Source of the DNA: Castellaniella sp. MT123
Lineage (GTDB): Bacteria > Pseudomonadota > Gammaproteobacteria > Burkholderiales > Burkholderiaceae_B
Reading direction: 5' to 3'
NCBI RefSeq assembly: GCF_039614765.1
Contig: NZ_CP154879.1
Span: forward strand, 1,364,001-1,428,000
Length of the DNA: 64,000 nucleotides
This document shows positions 25,889-34,279 of the stretch, piece after piece. Each line of letters opens with the position of its first letter. Within the stretch, counting starts at the first letter, position 1. A program made the position numbers and the translations under genes. Under the pieces are notes generated by a model that saw only the letters and a list, made by a program, of their open reading frames with translations, was not told the DNA's origin and ran no database searches.

Positions 25889-27142
25889 TCAGCGCTTCAC
25901 GATGTTGTGTTCCGGACCGTACGGGAACTTGGTGATGTTCTCGGCCCCGTCGGCCGTCACGACCAGGATATCGTGCTCGCGGTAGCCGCCGGCGCCCGGC
26001 AGACCTTCGGGCAACATCAGCATCGGTTCCATCGAGACCACCATGTTGGGCACCAACACCGTCTCGATATCCTCGCGCAGTTCCAGTCCGGCCTCACGCC
26101 CGTAATAGTGGGACAAGACACCGAACGAATGGCCGTAACCGAAGGTACGGTATTTCAGGACATCATGCCGATGGAAGATCTCGTTCAGTTCCGACGCGAT
26201 GTCGCAGCAGCGGGCGCCCGGGCGGATCAGTTTCTGACCGGCCTCGTGCACTTCGACGTTGATCTCCCAGATGCGGCGGTGGGCATCCGAGCACTCCTCG
26301 GCGAACAATGTGCGCTCCAGTGCCGTGTAGTAGCCCGAGATCATCGGGAAGCAATTCAGGCTCAGGATGTCGCCACGCTGGATCCGGCGCGACGTCACCG
26401 GATTGTGGGCGCCATCGGTGTTGAGGCCGGACTGGAACCACGTCCAGGTGTCCATCAGCTCGGCATCCGGGTAAGTGCGGGCGATCTCGCGCACCATGGC
26501 CTGTGTCGATGCCAGCGCCACTTCGTGCTCGGGCACGCCCACGGCAATGGCGTCACGGCAGGCGGCGCCGCCGATGTCGGCGATCCGGGCGCCATGCTTG
26601 ATCAAGGCGATTTCCTCGTCGGATTTGACCATGCGCAGCCGCATGCAGGCCTTGCCGATGTCCACCAGTTCGCTACCCGGCAGGGCGGCGCGCAGTTTGT
26701 CCAGGTTTTCCGCCGTGACGTGATCGAGTTCCACCCCGACCCGCTTCTTGCCCTTCAGCAGAGTCTGGACCGCATGGAAATAGTTGTCACGCTGCCAATC
26801 CGTGTAGACGATGTTGTCGCCGAAGCTGCGGCGCCCCGGCTGGCCGGCGTCGATATTGGCGCTGATGGTCGTGTGCTTGTCTTGCGTGAGCGCCAGCCCA
26901 TAAAAGCGCCCGAAGTGGCAAAATAGAAAGTCGGCGTAGTAATTGATGTTGTGGTACGAGGTAAACAGGACGGCATCGATGTCGTTGGCAGCCATGTGCG
27001 CGCGCACAGAATCGACGCGCCGCTGCATTTCGGCAGCCGAAAAGGTCGGCTTGGCGCGCGGGCCGTTGGGGATCTGCAGCAGGCGCGTTTCGCGCATCTG
27101 CTGGGCTGCTGTGGCGGCATTGGAAAATTGCAGACTGCTCAT
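25889..27142 (-). CDS. Creatinase (creatine amidinohydrolase)
   Basis: Hydrolyses creatine to sarcosine and urea (EC 3.5.3.3). 417 residues from ATG at 27142 with AGGAGA upstream. It has the pita-bread (M24 peptidase) fold. Long stretches such as FTSYHNINYYADFL, DTWTWFQSGLNTDGAHNPVT and YRTFGYGHSFG match the P. putida enzyme closely; His246 corresponds to its catalytic His232. C-terminal MVVSMEPMLMLPEGLPGAGG is also conserved. The close similarity argues for creatinase rather than a generic Xaa-Pro peptidase. Product sarcosine feeds soxBDAG in this window. Confidence 0.94.
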   Translation of the reverse strand: MSSLQFSNAATAAQQMRETRLLQIPNGPRAKPTFSAAEMQRRVDSVRAHMAANDIDAVLFTSYHNINYYADFLFCHFGRFYGLALTQDKHTTISANIDAGQPGRRSFGDNIVYTDWQRDNYFHAVQTLLKGKKRVGVELDHVTAENLDKLRAALPGSELVDIGKACMRLRMVKSDEEIALIKHGARIADIGGAACRDAIAVGVPEHEVALASTQAMVREIARTYPDAELMDTWTWFQSGLNTDGAHNPVTSRRIQRGDILSLNCFPMISGYYTALERTLFAEECSDAHRRIWEINVEVHEAGQKLIRPGARCCDIASELNEIFHRHDVLKYRTFGYGHSFGVLSHYYGREAGLELREDIETVLVPNMVVSMEPMLMLPEGLPGAGGYREHDILVVTADGAENITKFPYGPEHNIVKR

Positions 27143-27208
27143 GGGGATGTCTCCTGTGATTGGCATCGGCTTTTGAAATGACCACGCGGTTGTCCGCGTT
27201 CGTGCAGA

Positions 27209-27273
27209 CCATCTTAGAGACCGCGCGCCGCATGCCTTTTTTCAGAAGCGACCTTTAATTGCCTGGAAACGAA
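27209..27273 (-). promoter_or_regulatory. Shared creatine-regulon promoter/operator block, copy 2
   Basis: Matches 13121-13185 over 65 bp: 13 identical bases, 14 variable bases, then 33 of 38 identical. It lies 67 bp upstream of the creatinase ATG in the divergent gap with the AraC-type regulator at 27359. TAAGAT on the minus strand (27211-27216) is a candidate -10. Confidence 0.75.
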
Positions 27274-27358
27274 GATCCGCGCCGAACAAGACGGATCGAC
27301 AATAAAAACACCCTTTCAATCTGAAAGCGGAAGCACTTTTTGGACGGAGACAAGCAGG

Positions 27359-28402
27359 ATGGATGTCCCTTCGGTTCAGGACGCCTCGCATGGGCGCCCA
27401 GTCCCGGACACGCAGCACTACGGTTTTTTGCTGGTTCCCGGATTTACGTTTATCGGTTTTTCCTGCGCGTTGGAACCCCTGCGCATGGCCAACCTGGCTA
27501 GCGGGTGTCCGCTGTTCCAGTGGTCCACGATCAGTCTGGATGGCGCACCGGTCCAGGCCAGCAACGGGATCCCCATCCAGCCTGACCACGCGCTGGACGA
27601 CGCGCCCCCATTCGATACCCTCTTCGTCTGCGGCTCCAACCCGATCCCAGCCCGCATCGACTCGCATTGCCTGAACTGGTTGCGCCATCGTGCGCGCCAG
27701 GGAACGGTCCTGGGCGGTATCTGCACGGGTAGCTACTGGCTGGCACGGGCGGGCCTGCTGAACGGCTACCGTTGCACTCTGCACTGGGAAGACACCGAAC
27801 GGCTGCTGACCGACTTTCCGGAAATCATCGTCTCCAAACGCATTTACGAAATCGATCGGGACCGCTATACCTGCAGCGGCGGGATCGCGCCCGTGGACCT
27901 GATGGTCGCGCTCATCGGCCAGCGGACCGGCAGCCACGAGATCGCCGCCAAGGTCTCCGAACTGATGGTCTGCGAACGGATCCGCTCCACCCAGGATCCC
28001 CAGCGGATCCCACTGCGCCAGCAACTGGGTACGGGCCAACCCAAACTGACCGAGGTCGTGACCCTGATGGAAAACAACCTCGAAGAGCCCCTGACCAAGG
28101 AAGAACTGGCCCAGTTCATCCAGGTCTCGGTGCGCCAGCTCGAACGCCTGTTTCAAGAACATCTGAAATGCACGCCCAATACCTACTACCTGGAATTGCG
28201 GCTGCGGCGGGCGCGGCAGCTGCTGCTGGGCTCGGAACAATCCATCATCGACGTGGCGGCCGCCTGCGGTTTCGTGTCGGTGACCCATTTCACCCACCGC
28301 TATCGGGACTACTTCGGCACAACACCGGGCCGCGAGCGCCGGATCGGCCATCCGGCGCATGATCCGGCGCCGGCCGGCCGGCCGCCTGCCCGGGTATCCT
28401 GA
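27359..28402 (+). CDS. GlxA/GbdR-type AraC regulator, probable creatine-locus activator
   Basis: 347 residues: an N-terminal DJ-1/GATase-like domain (YGFLLVPGFTFIGFSCALEPL, LGGICTGSYWLARAGLL with the elbow cysteine) and a C-terminal AraC-type DNA-binding domain (LTKEELAQFIQVSVRQLERLF, IIDVAAACGFVSVTHFTHRY). The architecture is that of GbdR and SouR, activators of glycine betaine and sarcosine catabolism. Divergent from creatinase, with the shared 65-bp block in the gap, it is the best candidate to bind that block and to control creatininase as well. Confidence 0.88.
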   Translation: MDVPSVQDASHGRPVPDTQHYGFLLVPGFTFIGFSCALEPLRMANLASGCPLFQWSTISLDGAPVQASNGIPIQPDHALDDAPPFDTLFVCGSNPIPARIDSHCLNWLRHRARQGTVLGGICTGSYWLARAGLLNGYRCTLHWEDTERLLTDFPEIIVSKRIYEIDRDRYTCSGGIAPVDLMVALIGQRTGSHEIAAKVSELMVCERIRSTQDPQRIPLRQQLGTGQPKLTEVVTLMENNLEEPLTKEELAQFIQVSVRQLERLFQEHLKCTPNTYYLELRLRRARQLLLGSEQSIIDVAAACGFVSVTHFTHRYRDYFGTTPGRERRIGHPAHDPAPAGRPPARVS

Positions 28403-28466
28403 CCAGCCGCCAAACCCCATCCGCCACGGCACTCGCGTCCCAGTACTATGGCGCGAACATACAAGC

Positions 28467-28490
28467 GGAAAACACAGTTTTCCCTAGAAT
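28467..28490 (+). promoter_or_regulatory. Inverted repeat and possible -10 upstream of glyA
   Basis: GGAAAA (28467-28472) and TTTTCC (28478-28483) form a 6-bp inverted repeat directly before TAGAAT (28485-28490), which resembles a sigma-70 -10 element; no good -35 is visible at the right distance, suggesting activator dependence. It lies about 110 bp before the glyA start. Confidence 0.4.
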
Positions 28491-28601
28491 AAGCATCGAG
28501 CGAGACAGCCGGAGGACCCGGCGGATTCCGCCGACCCCGGCCAGCCTCGCAAGCGCGTCGAATGCGCTCACGACAATACCTGACTCACCACAGGAGACAC
28601 C

Positions 28602-29876
28602 ATGTTTTCAGACAATCAACGGATCCAGGGCTTTGACGATACGCTGTGGGCGGCCATCGAAGCCGAACACCAGCGCCAGGAACAGCACATCGAACTGATC
28701 GCCTCGGAAAACTACACCAGCCCCCGGGTCATGCAGGCCCAGGGAACCAAACTGACCAATAAATACGCCGAGGGCTACCCGGGCAAACGCTACTACGGCG
28801 GCTGCGAATATGTCGACGTGGTCGAGCAGTTGGCCATCGACCGCACCTGCGAACTGTTCGGTGCCGATTGGGCCAATGTGCAGCCCCATTCGGGCTCCCA
28901 GGCCAACGCGGCGGTCTATCTGGCCTTGCTGCAACCCGGCGACACGCTGCTGGGCATGAGCCTGGCTCACGGCGGACACCTGACCCACGGCGCCAAGGTC
29001 AGCTCCTCGGGCCGCTTGTACAACGCCGTGCAGTACGGCCTGGACGAAAACGACCGGATCGATTACGACGAGGTCGAGCGCCTGGCCCTGGAGCACAAGC
29101 CGAAGATGATCGTGGCGGGGTTTTCCGCCTATTCGCAGATCCTCGATTTCCCGCGTTTTCGCCAGATCGCCGATCGGGTGGGCGCCCTGTTCATGGTGGA
29201 CATGGCGCATTTCGCGGGCTTGGTCGCCGCAGGCCTGTACCCCAGTCCGGTCCCCCACGCCGACATTGTCACGACCACGACACACAAGACCTTGCGCGGT
29301 CCCCGGGGCGGTCTCATCATGGGCCGGGCCAACCCCGACATCCAGAAGAAAATCCAGTCGGCCGTGTTCCCCGGCGCGCAGGGCGGCCCGCTGATGCACG
29401 TCATCGCAGCCAAGGCAGTCGCCCTGAAAGAAGCCATGCAGCCGGAATTCCGCGAATACCAGCAGCGGGTGCTGGACAATGCCAAAGCAATGGCCGAGGT
29501 CTTCGTCGCCCGGGGCCTGCGCATCGTCTCGGGAGGCACCCACGATCACTTGTTCCTGGTGGACCTGTCGGCCAAGGGCATCACCGGCAAGGCCGCGGAT
29601 GCGGCTTTAGGCGCCGCCCACATCACGGTCAACAAGAACGCGGTACCCAATGATCCACAGCCGCCGTTCGTCACCAGCGGCATCCGGGTCGGCTCGCCGG
29701 CGATCACGACCCGCGGTTTCCGGATCGAACAGGCACGCGAGCTGGCTGGCTGGATGTGCGACATCCTGGACGACCTGGACAATCAGAAAACCATTGCCCG
29801 GGTTCGCGACCAGGTGATCGAACTGTGCCAGCGATTCCCGGTGTATCGCACCAGCGTCGAGACTGTCGCGGCATGA
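28602..29876 (+). CDS. glyA: Serine hydroxymethyltransferase
   Basis: 424 residues from ATG after AGGAG. PLP enzyme joining glycine and 5,10-methylene-THF to serine plus THF. Hallmarks: [27 protein letters not shown], and [14 protein letters not shown] with the PLP lysine. Sarcosine oxidase yields exactly one glycine and one 5,10-methylene-THF, so this enzyme could turn both products into serine. It may be the only copy in the genome; the window cannot tell. Confidence 0.97.
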   Translation: MFSDNQRIQGFDDTLWAAIEAEHQRQEQHIELIASENYTSPRVMQAQGTKLTNKYAEGYPGKRYYGGCEYVDVVEQLAIDRTCELFGADWANVQPHSGSQANAAVYLALLQPGDTLLGMSLAHGGHLTHGAKVSSSGRLYNAVQYGLDENDRIDYDEVERLALEHKPKMIVAGFSAYSQILDFPRFRQIADRVGALFMVDMAHFAGLVAAGLYPSPVPHADIVTTTTHKTLRGPRGGLIMGRANPDIQKKIQSAVFPGAQGGPLMHVIAAKAVALKEAMQPEFREYQQRVLDNAKAMAEVFVARGLRIVSGGTHDHLFLVDLSAKGITGKAADAALGAAHITVNKNAVPNDPQPPFVTSGIRVGSPAITTRGFRIEQARELAGWMCDILDDLDNQKTIARVRDQVIELCQRFPVYRTSVETVAA

Positions 29877-29883
29877 TGTCGTC

Positions 29884-31143
29884 ATGACCCCCAACCCGGC
29901 CGCCACCACGGACGAGCCCCACAGCGTCCGCACGCAGGCGCTCTTGTGCCTGGCTCTGTTCGCGGCGGCCTACACGGCGCAGACGGTCTCTCCGGTGATG
30001 CTGTTCTACACCATCGATCTGCGCCTGTCCACGACAGATCTGACCCTGTTCTTCACGGTCTATGCCGCGGGTCTGATGCTCGCCTTCCTGATCGGAGGCC
30101 CCCGATCGGATCGTCACGGCCGCAAGGCCGTCGTCCTGCCCTCGGCGGGCCTGCTCCTGCTGGCCGTGCTGGCCTTGATGGGCGCGACAGTCGGGGGCAA
30201 GCCGATGATCCTGGCCGCGCGATTCATCCAGGGCGTTGCCAGCGGCGCCATCTTCACCGTCGGTACCGTGTGGCTGCGCGAAATGGCGGGTACCCGCAAC
30301 GCCACGCGTGCCTCGATGCTGGCCAGTGGCGTCATGGCGTTCGGCTTCGCCATCGGGCCGTTCGTCTCGGGCGTGCTGGTCCAATGGCTGCCCTGGCCGC
30401 GGCTGTTGTCGTTCATGATCGCGCTGGCCATGGTGGGGGGCGCCATCCTCATCCTTCGAGCCTTGCCGGAAACCCTGACCGAGGGCCGGGCTTCCCGAGT
30501 GCAAATCGGCCTGCCGCCGGGAACCGCCACGGGGTTCTTCTGCTACCTGATCCCCTGTGGACTGCTGGTCTACACCTTCACGATGCTGTCGCTGATCGCT
30601 TTTCCCATCCAGTTGGGCAAGGCGGGATTCGCACAGATCTATTTCATCCTGGGGCTCAGCGCCTTGATCGTGCAGGGGTTTGCCGCATTGGCCACACTCT
30701 GGGCGATGCGGCTGGGGCCGACTCAAGCCGGCTGGATAGCGGGCCTGTGCGGCGCGATTGGCTGCGCCCTGGGTTATCTGTCGGTTCAACCTGGCGGCTG
30801 GCTCTGGGTCCTTCCGGCCTCGGCCGCCATCGGCCTGGCCAACGGCCTGTCCATGGCTTCGGGGGTGGCGGTGTCGGACCGCCTGGCACCCGCCGGTCAG
30901 CGGGGAGCCTTGATTTCGATGTTCTATGTCGTCGTCTACCTGGGCTATTCCAGCCCGACGCTGTTGTCGCTGATCTGGGGCAAACAGACGATGGAACGCG
31001 GCGACACCCTGATCGTCCTGGGTGCCTTTGCCCTGGCCATGACCGTCGTCATCACCACGGTCGGCCGGCGGGCCATCCGCAGCCACCCGGCCAACGCGCC
31101 CGCGAACCATGCGACGGCTGCGGCGACCTCGTCAGATGCCTGA
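29884..31143 (+). CDS. MFS transporter
   Basis: 419 residues, 12 predicted membrane segments, starting 7 bp after the glyA stop, so probably co-transcribed. The motif GGPRSDRHGRKAVVLPSAG between segments 2 and 3 is the classic MFS A motif. It looks more like a drug/metabolite exporter of the 12-segment type than an importer. The substrate is unknown. Its 3' end overlaps the convergent ubiT by 12 bp. Confidence 0.85.
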   Translation: MTPNPAATTDEPHSVRTQALLCLALFAAAYTAQTVSPVMLFYTIDLRLSTTDLTLFFTVYAAGLMLAFLIGGPRSDRHGRKAVVLPSAGLLLLAVLALMGATVGGKPMILAARFIQGVASGAIFTVGTVWLREMAGTRNATRASMLASGVMAFGFAIGPFVSGVLVQWLPWPRLLSFMIALAMVGGAILILRALPETLTEGRASRVQIGLPPGTATGFFCYLIPCGLLVYTFTMLSLIAFPIQLGKAGFAQIYFILGLSALIVQGFAALATLWAMRLGPTQAGWIAGLCGAIGCALGYLSVQPGGWLWVLPASAAIGLANGLSMASGVAVSDRLAPAGQRGALISMFYVVVYLGYSSPTLLSLIWGKQTMERGDTLIVLGAFALAMTVVITTVGRRAIRSHPANAPANHATAAATSSDA

Positions 31144-31662
31144 ATTGACGCCTGAGGAATGCCGTTGAGGGCGGGACTGGACCAACGCCCCCACCCGCCG
31201 GCGCAACCCCGCCAGCGCATCGCGCAGGACGACCTTGGGATGAAAGACCGCCATATCGATGGAATCCAGGGTGTTCTTCACCATCAGCCCCAGTTCGGTA
31301 TCGCCTTCGATGACCAGACGGCGGCTGAAGAAGAGCGTGTCCGGATCTTCCAGACGCTGCAGCAGGCGGTAGAAATCCCAGGCGTCGGCCCGGATGGTCA
31401 GGTCCGGTTCGGCATTGCCATGCTGCGCGGCACGAAACGCACCGGCGCGCCAGGTGTAATCGAAGCGCACATGAGCATCGACGACGTGGATACGCAGGGA
31501 CCGACCTTCCAGCATGTGCAGGGTGTCGGGATGCAGATGGCGTGCCAGCATCAGGTTCAGGCCGGCAACGAACAGGATGGAGCCCGGATAGCGGGGCAGG
31601 CGCTCGAGCGCCTGGGCCAGCGGTTCGGGGACGCGATAGGTGGAAGTCGAAGGATTCTGCAT
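31132..31662 (-). CDS. ubiT: UbiT, SCP2-domain accessory factor for anaerobic ubiquinone synthesis
   Basis: 176 residues with an SCP2 sterol-carrier-like lipid-binding fold (LRIHVVDAHVRFDYTW, then ADLTIRADAWDFYRLL-like segment and RLVIEGDTELGLMVKNTLD). In E. coli, UbiT with UbiU and UbiV carries out O2-independent hydroxylation of the ubiquinone ring. Here it is the third gene of ubiU-ubiV-ubiT on the minus strand. Its end overlaps the convergent MFS gene. Confidence 0.88.
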   Translation of the reverse strand: MQNPSTSTYRVPEPLAQALERLPRYPGSILFVAGLNLMLARHLHPDTLHMLEGRSLRIHVVDAHVRFDYTWRAGAFRAAQHGNAEPDLTIRADAWDFYRLLQRLEDPDTLFFSRRLVIEGDTELGLMVKNTLDSIDMAVFHPKVVLRDALAGLRRRVGALVQSRPQRHSSGVNSGI

Positions 31663-31689
31663 AACCTTGCCTTATCAAAAAAAAAGGAT

Positions 31690-32655
31690 TCAGCCCACGC
31701 GAGCCCGGATGCCCGGCACGGATGCCTGGGCCACCGCACCCTGCGGCAACACCATGTCCAGACCCGGGCGGCCATGCCAGTAGCCGTTGCAGGGACCAGC
31801 CGGCATCAGGGGTACCAGGCGCTCATGGGCATCCTCAGCGGATTCCTGTCCATCGAGCACCGCGCGAAACGCCGCGACGACCTGATCCATGTGCTGCGAT
31901 TGTGGACTGAGGCGCAGCACGTCGACGCCCAGGTCCCGCAGTTCGTCCAGCTCGTGGATCAGGGTATGGACCAGCGCCGACTGGGTCTGGATGCCGTTGA
32001 TCGTCAGGAAAGCCTGAGATTCTTTGGTTTCCAGCAGCAGACCATCGGGATGATCCATGCAGACGTACTGGCAGTTGTCCTTGGGGAAGTTGCGGTTACG
32101 CGCCGTAAAACACCGGGCGGAAAACGCCAGCGGCATGCGGCCATAGGCGAAGACTTCCGTCTGCAGACCGGCGGGCCGGTCCTGCTGCAGCTGCGTCAGG
32201 CCAGCCCGGCCCATTTCCAGGGGCATGACCCAGCGGGTGGCCCCCTGCGCGACGATCACGTCCAACGTGGGTTTGCTATAGATGTTCAGAAACGGACCCG
32301 CAATGAAATCGAGCCCCCACGCTGCGCCTGCGGCTTGCTGCCCCCTCACGAGATGCACAGCCCCCATGTCGTTGGCTTCGATGCCGTAGCGGCCGTTTTC
32401 CGTGATCTTGCGCAGGGTGTTCAGGTCATTGCCCGATTCCAGCAGCACCTGGGTGGACAGGATCGGAGTCTTGCCGGCCTGGGCCAGCATGTCGGCGACC
32501 TCGATCCAGTCGGGCAAGCGCAGTTCGTGACGCCGAGAACAGACGGTTTCGCCCAGATAGACGATGTCCACCGGCCAGTCGCGGACCGCCGCGTAGAATT
32601 CCAGCGTCGTCACGCGCGGCCAGTAGTACTGCAGTGGGCCCAAAGCTAGTTTCAT
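31690..32655 (-). CDS. ubiV: UbiV, O2-independent ubiquinone hydroxylation (U32 family)
   Basis: 321 residues from ATG at 32655. U32 peptidase-like protein with the four cysteines expected to hold a [4Fe-4S] cluster: one in GETVCSRRH near the N-terminus and three in ARCFTARNRNFPKDNCQYVC. With UbiU it inserts hydroxyl groups into ubiquinone precursors without oxygen, using prephenate as donor in E. coli. It lies 71 bp after ubiU. Confidence 0.93.
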   Translation of the reverse strand: MKLALGPLQYYWPRVTTLEFYAAVRDWPVDIVYLGETVCSRRHELRLPDWIEVADMLAQAGKTPILSTQVLLESGNDLNTLRKITENGRYGIEANDMGAVHLVRGQQAAGAAWGLDFIAGPFLNIYSKPTLDVIVAQGATRWVMPLEMGRAGLTQLQQDRPAGLQTEVFAYGRMPLAFSARCFTARNRNFPKDNCQYVCMDHPDGLLLETKESQAFLTINGIQTQSALVHTLIHELDELRDLGVDVLRLSPQSQHMDQVVAAFRAVLDGQESAEDAHERLVPLMPAGPCNGYWHGRPGLDMVLPQGAVAQASVPGIRARVG

Positions 32656-32726
32656 GATGGTTTTCCTGATGTGGCATGCACCGCCGCCGGCCTGGGCCGG
32701 CGCGATCCGCAGGGCAATGACGGCAA

Positions 32727-33779
32727 TTATTTCCAGGGGCGGTGATAGGCCCCCAGCGTGTGCTGCTGACCCTCGGCGACCTTGTTCAGTTCGGCCATCC
32801 AGGACGGATGCACGGAATAACGCGCGGAGTTGGAGCGCGCCTGGTCGATGGCCTGGCGCCAGACCCGGGTGACCTGGGCGACATAGGCAGGGCTGCGCTG
32901 GCGGCCTTCGATCTTGATGGCGCGCACACCCATGGCCATGAGTTTCGGCAGCAGTTCCAGCGTATTGAGGCTGGTGGGTTCTTCCAGGGCGTAGTAGTTT
33001 TCGCCTGCCACGTCGAAGCGGCCCTTGCACAGCGTGGGGTAGCCGGCGTTTTCACCCTGATCATAACGATCGATCAGTACGCCGTTCAGGCGTGATTCCA
33101 GGCCGGCGTCGGTCTGCTGCCAGCGCACGTGTTTCGCCGGTGAACAGACCCCATGAGTGTTGGGCGATTCGCCGGTGGCGTAGGACGACAGCGCGCAACG
33201 GCCTTCGACCATGACGCACAAACTGCCAAAACCGAAGACCTCGATCTCGACGGGCGCGTTTTCGCAGACCTGCTGCACCTGGGCCACGGACAGCACACGT
33301 GGCAACACAACCCGCGCGATCCCGAAACGTTCGTGATAGAAGTGGATGGCCTCGTAGTTGGTGGCCGACCCCTGGACGGACAGGTGCAGACGCAGATCGG
33401 GATATCGGGCGTGGGCATAGGCCATGAGCCCCGGATCAGCCATGATGACCGCATCGACACCAGAATCGGCGGCGCGGTCCACGGATTCCTGCCACAGGCG
33501 CCAGGCATCGGGCTGCGGATAGGTGTTCAGCGCCAGGAAGACCTTGCGGCCACGGTCATGCGCATAACGGATGCCCTGGGCGATGGCGGTGGCGTCGAAG
33601 TTCAGGCCGGCGAAATTGCGCGCGTTGGTGGCGTCCCGGAAACCCAGATAGACGCAATCGGCGCCCTCGTCGACGGCGGACTTCAGGGCAGGCAGGCTGC
33701 CGGCCGGACAAACGAGTTCGAAGCTGGACAGGCCGTGATGGGGCACAACGCCGGGACGGATGGAAGGAGTCGAAGACAT
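32727..33779 (-). CDS. ubiU: UbiU, O2-independent ubiquinone hydroxylation (U32 family)
   Basis: 350 residues. U32 family with cluster cysteines in FGSLCVMVEGRC, HGVCSPAKH and YPTLCKGRF. The N-terminus SFELVCPAGSLPALKSAVDEGAD is typical; the first 18 residues may be an extension. It is the first gene of ubiUVT. An FNR-type box 154-167 bp upstream fits induction when oxygen is low. Confidence 0.93.
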   Translation of the reverse strand: MSSTPSIRPGVVPHHGLSSFELVCPAGSLPALKSAVDEGADCVYLGFRDATNARNFAGLNFDATAIAQGIRYAHDRGRKVFLALNTYPQPDAWRLWQESVDRAADSGVDAVIMADPGLMAYAHARYPDLRLHLSVQGSATNYEAIHFYHERFGIARVVLPRVLSVAQVQQVCENAPVEIEVFGFGSLCVMVEGRCALSSYATGESPNTHGVCSPAKHVRWQQTDAGLESRLNGVLIDRYDQGENAGYPTLCKGRFDVAGENYYALEEPTSLNTLELLPKLMAMGVRAIKIEGRQRSPAYVAQVTRVWRQAIDQARSNSARYSVHPSWMAELNKVAEGQQHTLGAYHRPWK

Positions 33780-33932
33780 GGGGGCGATCCTGGGCGATCC
33801 TGGCGGGGCACACCGCCGGGCCCTGCCTTGGCACTATCTGGGAATGCGACGATCCGGTCCGATCTCGGGATGACGTCTGGCCGCCGGGTCGAAGCGACTT
33901 TCGCACTATGCACCCCCGCACGACGCCCCGCC

Positions 33933-33946
33933 TTAATCCGGATCAA
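33933..33946. promoter_or_regulatory. FNR/Anr-type box between ubiU and the DUF2249 gene
   Basis: TTAATCCGGATCAA fits TTGAT-N4-ATCAA with one mismatch. It sits in the 276-bp divergent gap, 154 bp from the ubiU start and 110 bp from the DUF2249 start, and could serve either or both directions. Confidence 0.6.
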
Positions 33947-34055
33947 GGCCGGGCCAGATTGAACACAGCACGGAAACGGTACCGCGTACGCGGTTTTCCA
34001 CCCTGCGGGTAGGGTCGATCGTGTAAGGTAGCGCCTTGACCTGCGAGGTACACCC

Positions 34056-34277
34056 ATGAGCCATCCCGACATCACCCTGGACGTGCGCGGCCTGCCGCCG
34101 CCGGAACCGCTGGAACACTGCCTGGAGGCGCTGGCCGATCTGTTACCTGGCCAGCGGTTATGCATGTTGATCGACCGTGAACCGTATCCGCTGTACGCCA
34201 TGCTGGACCGCGACGGGTTCCAGCACGAATGCACCTTCGAGGAAACCTATTTCCAGGTCACCATCTGGATCGACTGA
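34056..34277 (+). CDS. DUF2249 small protein
   Basis: 73 residues starting MSHPDITLDVRGLPPPEPLE, with the TusA-like fold pattern of DUF2249 (LDVRGLPPPEP, then a LLPGQRLCMLIDREPYPLY strand-helix). Such proteins often sit beside nitrogen-oxide and anaerobic respiration genes. It ends 2 bp before the next gene, so the two form an operon divergent from ubiUVT. The function is not established. Confidence 0.82.
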   Translation: MSHPDITLDVRGLPPPEPLEHCLEALADLLPGQRLCMLIDREPYPLYAMLDRDGFQHECTFEETYFQVTIWID

Positions 34278-34279
34278 CC

